Shown here: one piece after another, positions 17,435-24,790 of the stretch
Position numbering within the stretch: position 1 is the first letter of the stretch
How the letters are laid out: every line of letters starts with the position of its first letter
Source of the DNA: Flavobacterium granuli
GTDB taxonomy: Bacteria > Bacteroidota > Bacteroidia > Flavobacteriales > Flavobacteriaceae
Reading direction: 5' to 3'
NCBI RefSeq assembly: GCF_900129705.1
Contig: NZ_FQWO01000004.1
Span: 186,001 to 250,000 of the forward strand
DNA: 64,000 bases
Position numbers and translations under genes: made by a program
Notes under the pieces: model-generated
Database searches by the model: none
The model's input: only the letters and a program-made list of their open reading frames with translations
Told to the model about the DNA's origin: nothing

Positions 17435-17475
17435 CAAACAAAAAGAGCTTCCACAATGGAAGCTCTTTTTGTTTG
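17435..17475. terminator. Bidirectional terminator between PAP2 and O-methyltransferase genes
   Basis: Perfect 18-bp stem: CAAACAAAAAGAGCTTCC (17435-17452), loop ACAAT and the complementary 17458-17475. A- and T-rich ends suit both directions for two convergent genes. Confidence 0.88.
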
Positions 17476-17522
17476 ATCTCGGTTTTTAATCTTTTTTTAG
17501 ATAAAAAAAGATTAATTAGAAT

Positions 17523-18164
17523 CTAGAGTATTCGGCTTACGGTTAAACCGTCTCGAATGGGCAATAAAACAGTTTCTACCCGTGGATCATTTATCAATAG
17601 ATTGTTATATTCTAATAGTATTTTAGTGCTCAAATCATTTTTTTGTAAAGGTTCCAACACCTTGCCGCTCCAGAGTACGTTGTCTGAAAGAATAATACCG
17701 CCTTTGTTCATTTTGGGCACAATTAATTCAAAATAATTGATGTAATTTTCTTTGTCGGCATCAATGAAGACTAGGTCAAATTTCAGGTCGATTGTTGGAA
17801 TGATGTCGATTGCTTCGCCTAGATGTTGTACGATTTGGCTTCCCCAAGGCGATTTGTCAAAATGTTTTCGTTGAAAATCAATTAATTCTTCTTTGATATC
17901 AATGGTGTGAAGTGTTCCGCCTTCTTGCATTCCTTCGCACAAACACAAAGCCGAATAACCGGTGTAGGTTCCGATCTCAAGAATATTCAACGGTCGGATC
18001 AATTTGGATAACATGCTCAAAACACGCCCTTGAAAATGCCCGCTCAACATGCGCGGCAACAAAATTTTTTGATAGGTTTCTTTGTTTAAAGCGGCTAACA
18101 ATTCAGGTTCTTTTTGAGAATGTTGTTCAATATAATCTTCTAATTCTTGGGAGATGAAATGCAT
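17523..18164 (-). CDS. O-methyltransferase (Methyltransf_3 family)
   Basis: SAM-dependent O-methyltransferase of the CCoAOMT/COMT-like family, 213 residues. SAM motif ILEIGTYTGYSAL (61-73), acidic residue in TIDI (87-90), then FIDADKENY (D135, D137) and SDNVLW (D161, N162), the metal-binding set of this family. The substrate is not deducible; bacterial relatives act on catechol-like small molecules. The gene is divergent from rlmN with a shared 82-bp promoter region and convergent with the PAP2 gene. Confidence 0.88.
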   Translation of the reverse strand: MHFISQELEDYIEQHSQKEPELLAALNKETYQKILLPRMLSGHFQGRVLSMLSKLIRPLNILEIGTYTGYSALCLCEGMQEGGTLHTIDIKEELIDFQRKHFDKSPWGSQIVQHLGEAIDIIPTIDLKFDLVFIDADKENYINYFELIVPKMNKGGIILSDNVLWSGKVLEPLQKNDLSTKILLEYNNLLINDPRVETVLLPIRDGLTVSRIL

Positions 18165-18190
18165 TTTTGCGTGTTTTTTTCAATTTGGGA

Positions 18191-18219
18191 CAAAGTTACC
18201 AAATTATCAAAACAACAAA
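18191..18219 (-). promoter_or_regulatory. Promoter of the O-methyltransferase gene
   Basis: Minus strand: TTTG (18219-18216), 17-bp spacer, TAACTTTG (18198-18191), 26 bp before the ATG at 18164. Confidence 0.7.
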
Positions 18220-18234
18220 TCAACAAAATGTCCT

Positions 18235-18242
18235 TAAATTTG
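18235..18242 (+). promoter_or_regulatory. Predicted -7 box of rlmN, only 4 bp from the ATG
   Basis: TAAATTTG at 18235-18242 matches TANNTTTG, and the rlmN ATG begins at 18247. If used, the transcript would start at or next to the start codon, giving a leaderless mRNA. No clear -33 TTG is present. Confidence 0.5.
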
Positions 18243-18246
18243 CAGC

Positions 18247-19290
18247 ATGCAAATTGAGAAAAAAGACATACGAGCCTTATCCAAAGAACAATTACGTGAT
18301 TTTTTTATAGCCCAAGGTGACAAAGCTTTTCGAGGGAATCAAGTCTATGAATGGTTGTGGAGTAAAGGAGCCCATAGTTTTGACGACATGACCAATGTGG
18401 CCAAGGCGACAAGAGGGATGCTTGAAGCTAACTTTGTTATCAATCATATCAAAGTGGATACGATGCAGCGAAGTGAAGATGGAACTGTGAAAAATGCGGT
18501 GCGTTTACATGATGGCTTGGTGGTGGAATCGGTTTTGATTCCCACAAATACCAGAACAACAGCCTGTGTTTCCAGCCAGGTAGGTTGTAGTTTGGATTGT
18601 AATTTTTGCGCGACGGCACGATTAAAAAGAATGCGTAATCTGGAACCGGCTGAAATTTATGATCAGGTGGTTGCTATTGACAAAGAAAGCCGTTTGTATT
18701 ACAATCATCCTTTGTCTAATATTGTTTTTATGGGAATGGGCGAGCCATTGATGAATTACAATAATGTGCTGAAAGCGATTGAAATGATAACTTCTACAGA
18801 AGGTTTAGGCATGTCGCCAAAACGTATTATGGTGTCGACTTCGGGAGTACCAAAAATGATTAAGAAGCTGGCAGATGACGACGTCAAATTTAAGCTCGCA
18901 GTATCTTTGCATTCCGCCATTGATGAAATTCGTGCACGAATTATGCCTTTCAGTCAAAATTTTCCTTTGGCCGATTTAAGGGAATCATTGGAGTATTGGT
19001 ATAGAAAAACAAAAAGCAAAGTTTCCTATGAATATGTGGTTTGGAAGGATATCAATGACAATAAAGAATCCATTGATGCCTTGGTAAAGTTTTGTAAATA
19101 TGTTCCCTGCAAGGTAAATTTGATTGAGTACAATCCTATTGATGATGGCGAATTTCAGCAAGCATCCGAAGAATCAATCAATGCCTATATCAAAGCGCTG
19201 GAAAATTCGGGTATAGTTGTTAAGGTGAGAAGAAGCAGGGGGAAAGATATTGATGCCGCCTGTGGGCAATTGGCCAATAAAGAAGTGTAA
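18247..19290 (+). CDS. rlmN: Dual-specificity RNA methyltransferase RlmN
   Basis: Radical-SAM enzyme that methylates C2 of A2503 in 23S rRNA and of A37 in some tRNAs. The 347 residues show the cluster motif C114-x3-C118-x2-C121 (GCSLDCNFC) and both catalytic cysteines, C107 (TTACVSS) and C339 (DAACGQL), in the same order as E. coli C118 and C355. The N-terminal helical domain and FMGMGEPLMN are typical. It is monocistronic, with a terminator after the stop. Confidence 0.97.
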   Translation: MQIEKKDIRALSKEQLRDFFIAQGDKAFRGNQVYEWLWSKGAHSFDDMTNVAKATRGMLEANFVINHIKVDTMQRSEDGTVKNAVRLHDGLVVESVLIPTNTRTTACVSSQVGCSLDCNFCATARLKRMRNLEPAEIYDQVVAIDKESRLYYNHPLSNIVFMGMGEPLMNYNNVLKAIEMITSTEGLGMSPKRIMVSTSGVPKMIKKLADDDVKFKLAVSLHSAIDEIRARIMPFSQNFPLADLRESLEYWYRKTKSKVSYEYVVWKDINDNKESIDALVKFCKYVPCKVNLIEYNPIDDGEFQQASEESINAYIKALENSGIVVKVRRSRGKDIDAACGQLANKEV

Positions 19291-19316
19291 TTAACGCTCT
19301 GTTTTATAAATATATT

Positions 19317-19353
19317 AAAAAGGGATTGGCTCATTTGAAGTCAATCCCTTTTT
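19317..19353. terminator. Bidirectional terminator after rlmN
   Basis: AAAAAGGGATTG (19317-19328) pairs with CAATCCCTTTTT (19342-19353) across a 13-nt loop, between convergent rlmN and the alkaline-phosphatase-family gene. Confidence 0.85.
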
Positions 19354-19379
19354 CTATGTTTAAGAATCTTATTTTAAAA

Positions 19380-20462
19380 TTAGTGCAATACTTCGGTTAT
19401 TTCTTTGGCTATTGGATGAGTAGCTTCAAAAGTGTAGCCCATCAGTTTGGCGATAGTTTGGGCAATTTGTTTTTGGTATAATTGCGCTTCCGTTTTTATT
19501 TCTCCTTTAGTATTAATTTCGGGTCCCATAGCAGCAAACCAAATTTCTGAAGCGCCTTTAATTTGGCTTCCATGACTGGTCCATTGTGTTTTTATTTCAT
19601 CTCCGCGTCCGTGATCTGTTGTTAGTATTAAAGTAGTTTTGTTCTTGTATTGTGGGTCATTTTGGATATAATCCCAAATTTGTTTGATCCAAGTATCAAC
19701 TTGATGGGCGGCATCTAAATAGGAGCGATAATGCCCGGAATGGGCCCACTCGTCTGTTTCGCCGTAGGCAATATATAGTACTCTCGGTTTTTTGGTTTTC
19801 AATTCTTCCATCGCGGCATAATGAGTAAATACATCCAGGCATTCGCTCTGATGAAATGGTTTGAAAGAATCAGTCAACATATCATTTATTAATTGTTGTT
19901 TTGGACTTGGATTATTTCCTCCAATTTTGTCAAAAGCTGAAATTACCGGAAAGCCACTTCTTTCTTCGTTTAATATTCTATCGAAGGCGTTCCATGCACC
20001 AAAAGCGGCTACTTTTCCTTTTAGTTTTGGCTGTTTGTTTAAGAATTCCAATACATTAACATTTGGATTGGCTTTGTATTCATTAGAATTTATTAAGGTG
20101 TCGGCATAACCGGTCATGATTTCGCTGTAGCCGGGATAACTGAACCAATACGGATTAGCGTTGTTTACTTTGTTATTGTAATCTCTGTTTCCGTACAACT
20201 GTCCTTTTGAGACTATGGCAGACCATATAAAAGGCAAGAGTTTTGCTTTGCGTTCGGATGTGTTTTCGCTCCAGTATTTATTATAAATGTAAGTGCTGTC
20301 GCCTTGGTTGAATTTTTTGTTATTGGCAATCGAAGGATCCATGCCTTTAAAGAGTTCCTGCCATCGCAATCCATCTGTGGTTATGATGATGATATTTTCT
20401 GCTTTTTGGGCGTGAGTTAATAGTACAGAGCATAGGAATAGAATTAAAGTGATTTTTTTCAT
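19380..20462 (-). CDS. Secreted alkaline-phosphatase-superfamily enzyme
   Basis: A 360-residue exported protein (signal MKKITLILFLCSVLLTHAQ). Metal-site motifs of the superfamily are present: IITTDGLRW (D30), AYGETDEWAHSGHY in the middle and LTTDHGRGD near the C-terminus. The order resembles phosphodiesterase/sulfatase-like members more than classical PhoA. Whether it cleaves phosphomonoesters, diesters or something else cannot be told. It stands alone and converges on rlmN. Confidence 0.82.
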   Translation of the reverse strand: MKKITLILFLCSVLLTHAQKAENIIIITTDGLRWQELFKGMDPSIANNKKFNQGDSTYIYNKYWSENTSERKAKLLPFIWSAIVSKGQLYGNRDYNNKVNNANPYWFSYPGYSEIMTGYADTLINSNEYKANPNVNVLEFLNKQPKLKGKVAAFGAWNAFDRILNEERSGFPVISAFDKIGGNNPSPKQQLINDMLTDSFKPFHQSECLDVFTHYAAMEELKTKKPRVLYIAYGETDEWAHSGHYRSYLDAAHQVDTWIKQIWDYIQNDPQYKNKTTLILTTDHGRGDEIKTQWTSHGSQIKGASEIWFAAMGPEINTKGEIKTEAQLYQKQIAQTIAKLMGYTFEATHPIAKEITEVLH

Positions 20463-20594
20463 TTTTGAGGTTTTTGCTGTTGATTGCTATTTAGATTTTG
20501 AACTCTTGATTTGTTTTTACTTGTTTAAAAATAAAGTTATTTTTAGATTTTATCAAAATTAGTTTTAAGACTATTTATTCGTGGTCAAAAAATG

Positions 20595-20602
20595 TATCTT
20601 TG
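20595..20602 (+). promoter_or_regulatory. Predicted -7 box of the polyprenyl synthetase gene, 8 bp from the ATG
   Basis: TATCTTTG at 20595-20602 matches the consensus exactly, and the ATG is at 20611. The expected transcript start would fall a few bases before the start codon, so the mRNA would be nearly leaderless. Confidence 0.55.
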
Positions 20603-20610
20603 AATCCTAA

Positions 20611-21588
20611 ATGAATGTTACTTCTCAAATAAAACAGCCCATCTTTAATGAAATGGAACTTTTTGAAAAAAAGTTCTATGAATCCATGACTTCCAAAGTG
20701 GCTTTGCTGAATAGGATTACCTATTATATAGTGAACCGGAAAGGAAAGCAGATGCGTCCTATGTTTGTTTTTTTGACTGCAAAAATGGTCTCAAACAGTA
20801 TTGTTAACGAACGAACCTATCGCGGAGCCTGTGTTATTGAGCTTATCCATACGGCGACTTTGGTTCATGATGATGTAGTGGACGATAGTAATCGCAGGCG
20901 AGGTTTTTTTTCGCTCAATGCGCTTTGGAAAAATAAAATTGCCGTTTTGGTGGGAGATTATTTACTGTCCAAAGGATTGTTGCTTTCGATCGATAATGGT
21001 GATTTTGATCTGCTTAAAATAATCTCTGTTGCTGTTCGTGAAATGAGCGAAGGCGAATTACTGCAAATTGAAAAAGCCCGAAGACTCGATATTACAGAAG
21101 ATATTTATTACGAAATTATCAGGAAAAAAACAGCGACACTTATTGCTGCTTGTTGCGCTCTTGGAGCCAAGTCGGTGATTGAAGATGAGGTTCAGGTCGA
21201 AAATATGCGAAAATTTGGCGAACTCATCGGTATGGCTTTTCAGATAAAAGATGACTTATTTGATTATACCGAGGATGCCATTGGGAAACCCACAGGAATT
21301 GATATTAAAGAGCAAAAAATGACTCTGCCTTTGATCCATGTTTTGAACAACTGCAGTTCAAAAGAAAAAAGCTGGCTGATTAATTCCATCAAAAACCACA
21401 ATAAAGACAAAAAGAGGGTAAAAGAAGTTATTGCTTTTGTGAAAAACAATAACGGCTTGCACTATGCCGAACAGAAAATGATCGAATTCCAGCAAGAAGC
21501 CTTGTTGCTTTTGGATAATTATCCTAATTCAGAGTTCAAAGATGCTTTGATTTTGATGGTAAACTACGTAATTGAAAGAAAAAAATAA
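20611..21588 (+). CDS. Polyprenyl synthetase (trans-isoprenyl diphosphate synthase)
   Basis: Chain-elongating prenyltransferase, 325 residues. First aspartate-rich motif HDDVVDD (D87-D92) and second motif KDDLFDY (D214, D215, D218) are both complete, with GKQMRP (45-50) for isopentenyl diphosphate binding. The small-residue pattern before the first motif (LIHTATLVHDD) resembles long-chain synthases that make the menaquinone side chain. Chain length (octaprenyl or similar) is inference. The next gene is the ECF sigma operon, 167 bp downstream. Confidence 0.93.
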   Translation: MNVTSQIKQPIFNEMELFEKKFYESMTSKVALLNRITYYIVNRKGKQMRPMFVFLTAKMVSNSIVNERTYRGACVIELIHTATLVHDDVVDDSNRRRGFFSLNALWKNKIAVLVGDYLLSKGLLLSIDNGDFDLLKIISVAVREMSEGELLQIEKARRLDITEDIYYEIIRKKTATLIAACCALGAKSVIEDEVQVENMRKFGELIGMAFQIKDDLFDYTEDAIGKPTGIDIKEQKMTLPLIHVLNNCSSKEKSWLINSIKNHNKDKKRVKEVIAFVKNNNGLHYAEQKMIEFQQEALLLLDNYPNSEFKDALILMVNYVIERKK

Positions 21589-21755
21589 TTTTTTTTCAAA
21601 AAAATGCTCTTTCTAAAGTGTTGATTTTGTTGACTTTTTTTGTTTTCTAATTTTAAAATCCAAAAAAAACACCAATTTAGATGCAACCTTTTTGCATTAT
21701 TTCTCGTCTATGCTAATAGAAGTCTGTTAGTAAATCAAAATCTGAACGCTTATTA

Positions 21756-22316
21756 ATGAAAATTATTCATTTACATCAAGAGGAAAACGAAATGATTCAG
21801 TTAGCTGTCGAAAATAATCGGCAGGCACAACAGAAAATTTATGCCCAGTTTTCTCCAAAAATGTTAAGTGTTTGCAGGCAGTATATTAAAGATATTCATC
21901 AGGCAGAGGATATCATGATTACCGCTTTTATGAAAGTTTTTACCAATCTTAAAAATTTTCAGCATCAGGGTAGTTTTGAAGGCTGGATCAGAAGGATAAT
22001 GGTAAACGAATGTATTTCTTTTTTACGTGTTCAAAAAAAAATAATGTTTATTGAAGACGAAGTATATTTTGAAGAAAGTTTTAATAATACCGAAAGTCAG
22101 TTTTCAGTTGATGATATTCAGTTCTTGATAGATAGTCTGCCCGATGGTTATAAAATGATTTTTAATTTATACGCTATTGAGGGTTTTAAGCATAAGGAAA
22201 TTGCAACGATGTTAGAGATTAATGAAGGAACTTCAAAATCACAATTGTCTCATGCCAGGAAGATGTTGCAGGGACAGATTAACAAGTTAAAAAAATACGA
22301 GTATGGAACCGAATAA
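21756..22316 (+). CDS. ECF-type RNA polymerase sigma factor
   Basis: A 186-residue extracytoplasmic-function sigma factor. Region 2 spans about 22-90 (YIKDIHQAEDIMITAFMKVF, then GWIRRIMVNECISFLR) and region 4 about 120-175 (LPDGYKMIFNLYAIEGFKHKEIA, then GTSKSQLSHARKML). The stop overlaps the next gene by 14 bp, the usual coupling of sigma and anti-sigma. It probably controls its own operon, including the outer-membrane protein at 23065. I could not recognise an autoregulated promoter in the 167-bp upstream gap. Confidence 0.9.
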   Translation: MKIIHLHQEENEMIQLAVENNRQAQQKIYAQFSPKMLSVCRQYIKDIHQAEDIMITAFMKVFTNLKNFQHQGSFEGWIRRIMVNECISFLRVQKKIMFIEDEVYFEESFNNTESQFSVDDIQFLIDSLPDGYKMIFNLYAIEGFKHKEIATMLEINEGTSKSQLSHARKMLQGQINKLKKYEYGTE

Positions 22317-23022
22317 AATGGAGAATCAATTTAGAGAGCAACTTAACGAAAGGGAAATACAACCTTCGGATATCGCTTGGGATCGATTAGATGCGATGTT
22401 AAGCATTGCTGAAAAGAAAAAAAGAAAAATTCCTTGGATTTATATTGCGGCCAGTGTTTTGGGATTTTTGCTGATAGGAACGGCGTATTTTAATGGTTTT
22501 GAAAATTTAATAGTAGATAAGAATACTCCCGCAGTTGTTGAAGAAAAAGGAAGTGTGAACAATTTTATTGATTCAGAAGCAGCTAATGCAGGGGGCGCGG
22601 CAAGTTTAATTCAAAACAATATAATAAAGAAATCTAAAGTTGTTGCCGCTAATAATAACTTAAAAAAGAATCTACGGAAATTTCATAATGTGATGAATGA
22701 AGAGTTAACTAGCAATCAATTGAAGAATAGTAATACAATTGCTAGTTCTTCTGAAAACAAGAATTACCAATCAATAAGTAAAAATAAATACGTTTCGGGA
22801 GAAAAATTATTAGCAGAAGTTAGTAATACTCAGTTTGAACCAAAAGTTACTGATATAACAATTGAAAAAACGAGAAAAGGTATTTCTATAGATCCAAACA
22901 GTTTATTATCAAATGCTGAAACAGAATTAAATCAATCTTTTAGAGAATCTGCATTGGACAGATTAAGCAAGAATTTTAATGCTGTAAAAACAGTTTTAGT
23001 TAATAGAAATTACGAAGAATAA
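22303..23022 (+). CDS. Probable membrane anti-sigma factor
   Basis: A 239-residue protein translated across the end of the sigma gene. A cytoplasmic N-terminal helix region (residues 1-42, with IAWDRLDAML) is followed by one membrane helix (43-63, IPWIYIAASVLGFLLIGTAY) and an Asn/Ser-rich periplasmic tail of about 170 residues without recognisable fold. The topology and coupling to an ECF sigma gene suggest an anti-sigma factor, although no canonical zinc-binding HxxxCxxC motif is present. The assignment is from context. Confidence 0.6.
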   Translation: MEPNKMENQFREQLNEREIQPSDIAWDRLDAMLSIAEKKKRKIPWIYIAASVLGFLLIGTAYFNGFENLIVDKNTPAVVEEKGSVNNFIDSEAANAGGAASLIQNNIIKKSKVVAANNNLKKNLRKFHNVMNEELTSNQLKNSNTIASSSENKNYQSISKNKYVSGEKLLAEVSNTQFEPKVTDITIEKTRKGISIDPNSLLSNAETELNQSFRESALDRLSKNFNAVKTVLVNRNYEE

Positions 23023-23037
23023 ATAAAAAACAGTCAT

Positions 23038-23059
23038 CAATCATCAATCAAAAAACGAA
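23038..23059 (+). repeat. 22-bp sequence also present at 49895-49916
   Basis: It lies in the gap before the gene at 23065, ending 5 bp before its ATG, in the same orientation as the gene. Partial tandem TCATCAA units extend it upstream. Confidence 0.7.
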
Positions 23060-23064
23060 AAATC

Positions 23065-24657
23065 ATGCAAAAAATTATTTTATTTACACTAATCATATTG
23101 GTTGCTATGGTAACCAAATTAAATGCTCAGGAATCAGATTCAATTAACAAAACTTCAGAATGGTATTATAGGGGTTCTATGCCTACCAGTTATGAAATGG
23201 GACCTGATAAAAATACTGAATTTAGTGACCAAACTGTTTTGAAAATTAAATCGATTGAAAGTAAAATCAATGGTTTTGGAACTATTATGAAAACCATCAA
23301 TTCTGATTTGTATAGAGGGAAAACCGTTAAAATGACAGCTTATGTAAAAAGTGAGAAAGTGAAATCTTGGGCCGGACTATGGATGCGTGTAGATTATTAT
23401 ACCGCTGCTGCTCTCGCTTTTGATAATATGCAAAATAGGGGCATAAAAGGAACAACGGATTGGGTAAAATATGAAGTTGTTTTATTTGTGCCGGCGGAGG
23501 CAACATCAATTTCTTATGGAGTTTTATTAGATGGAATTGGTCAAATTTGGTTTAAAGACGTAAAGCTTGAAGTAGTTGATGATGCTGTTCCTGAAACAGG
23601 TTCGCTTAAAGGAAGGAAAAATAAAGTAGTTTCATTTGAAAAAAGAGCAAAAGCAATTGCTGACCAAATTAAAACGATTAAAGACGATCAAAAAAATGCT
23701 TTAAAAGCTGAAATAGAAGTATTAGATAAAGAAGTGGCAAAAGGAATAATTTCTAAAGAAAAAGCGGAAGAACTTAAATTAAAAAAAGCTCAAGAACGCG
23801 CGGCTAATATTGATGTAAAAGTCGCGATTGAAGAAGGAAAATTAAGTCAATTAATTCAGGATAAAGTTGATGGAAAGTTTGAAGAAGAAGTAATTGTGAG
23901 AGGTAGAACCAAGGTGATTTTAGGTATTAATAATGATTCTATTGGTAAGTATAGTAGAGAATTAAATGTTACTGGATTGAAATTTTACAATGGACAAGAG
24001 GATAAGCAAAATCGACAATCGAGGCGAACAACAACTCAATTAGTTTTTGCGGCCGGGCTAAATAATGTGGTGACAAATGGGAGTGCGGACAAATCGGATT
24101 TTAAATATTGGGGTTCTCATTTTTACGAATGGGGTTTGACATACAATAGCCGAATCTTGAAGAACAACAACTTATTGCATGCCAAATATGGGTTTTCTGT
24201 AGTATATAATAATCTTCGTCCAACAGCTAATAGCAGTTTTGTGGTGAACGATAATCAAACTAATTTAGAAGTGAATCCCATTCCTCAAGAGGATTCTCGT
24301 TTTAAAAATGTGAATTTGGTGTTTCCATTGCATTTAGAATTGGATTTTACCAAACCGAAAGTCAAAGACGGCAAAACCTATTTTAAAACTCACGAAAGTT
24401 TTCGTTTGGGTCTGGGTGGATTTGTTGGGGCAAATTTGAAATCGAAGCAATATATAGACTATGATATTAATGGGTACAAAACAAAAGAAATTACCAAAGG
24501 CAATTTTAATGCAGATAATTTTATCTACGGATTAAGCGGTTATCTGGGCTATGGAGCAACTAGTTTGTATCTGAAATACGATTTGAATCCGCTGTTTAAA
24601 AATAATGCGGTAAAGCAAAATAATGTTTCATTGGGATTGCGTTTTGATTTCAACTAA
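23065..24657 (+). CDS. Chimeric outer-membrane protein: jelly-roll-like domain, coiled coil, beta-barrel
   Basis: A 530-residue exported protein (signal ends KLNAQ) in the sigma/anti-sigma operon. Residues about 30-170 (WYYRGSMPTSYEMGPDK, KMTAYVKSEKVKSWAGLWMRVD, IWFKDVKLEVV) resemble the galactose-binding-like domain seen at the end of some AraC-type regulators. Residues about 185-275 are a charged coiled coil (KAEIEVLDKEVAKGIISKE and following). Residues about 325-530 form a porin-like barrel (SQF-type strands, YWGSHFYEWGLTY, terminal FDFN). The coiled coil plus barrel is a familiar partner of this sigma pair; the front domain looks like an addition. A sensor or target of the sigma system is plausible. 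Confidence 0.65.
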   Translation: MQKIILFTLIILVAMVTKLNAQESDSINKTSEWYYRGSMPTSYEMGPDKNTEFSDQTVLKIKSIESKINGFGTIMKTINSDLYRGKTVKMTAYVKSEKVKSWAGLWMRVDYYTAAALAFDNMQNRGIKGTTDWVKYEVVLFVPAEATSISYGVLLDGIGQIWFKDVKLEVVDDAVPETGSLKGRKNKVVSFEKRAKAIADQIKTIKDDQKNALKAEIEVLDKEVAKGIISKEKAEELKLKKAQERAANIDVKVAIEEGKLSQLIQDKVDGKFEEEVIVRGRTKVILGINNDSIGKYSRELNVTGLKFYNGQEDKQNRQSRRTTTQLVFAAGLNNVVTNGSADKSDFKYWGSHFYEWGLTYNSRILKNNNLLHAKYGFSVVYNNLRPTANSSFVVNDNQTNLEVNPIPQEDSRFKNVNLVFPLHLELDFTKPKVKDGKTYFKTHESFRLGLGGFVGANLKSKQYIDYDINGYKTKEITKGNFNADNFIYGLSGYLGYGATSLYLKYDLNPLFKNNAVKQNNVSLGLRFDFN

Positions 24658-24686
24658 TGTTTTATTTTGAATTAGTTTTATGCTTT

Positions 24687-24714
24687 AAAGGCGCTTCGAA
24701 AGAGGCGCTTTTTT
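24687..24714 (+). terminator. Probable terminator of the sigma operon
   Basis: A GC-rich stem-loop (AAAGGCGC...GGCGCTTT with a one-base bulge, inner CTTCGAAAG) followed by T6, 30 bp after the operon's last stop. Confidence 0.65.
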
Positions 24715-24749
24715 ATTTTAAGTAATTCAATTATGAGCTATGATTTGTG

Positions 24750-24757
24750 TATTTTTG
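24750..24757 (+). promoter_or_regulatory. Predicted -7 promoter box of dnaG
   Basis: TATTTTTG at 24750-24757 matches TANNTTTG and lies 33 bp before the dnaG TTG start, downstream of the previous terminator. Confidence 0.55.
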
Positions 24758-24790
24758 CTTTCTTTCAATAAATAAATTATTTCATATATT

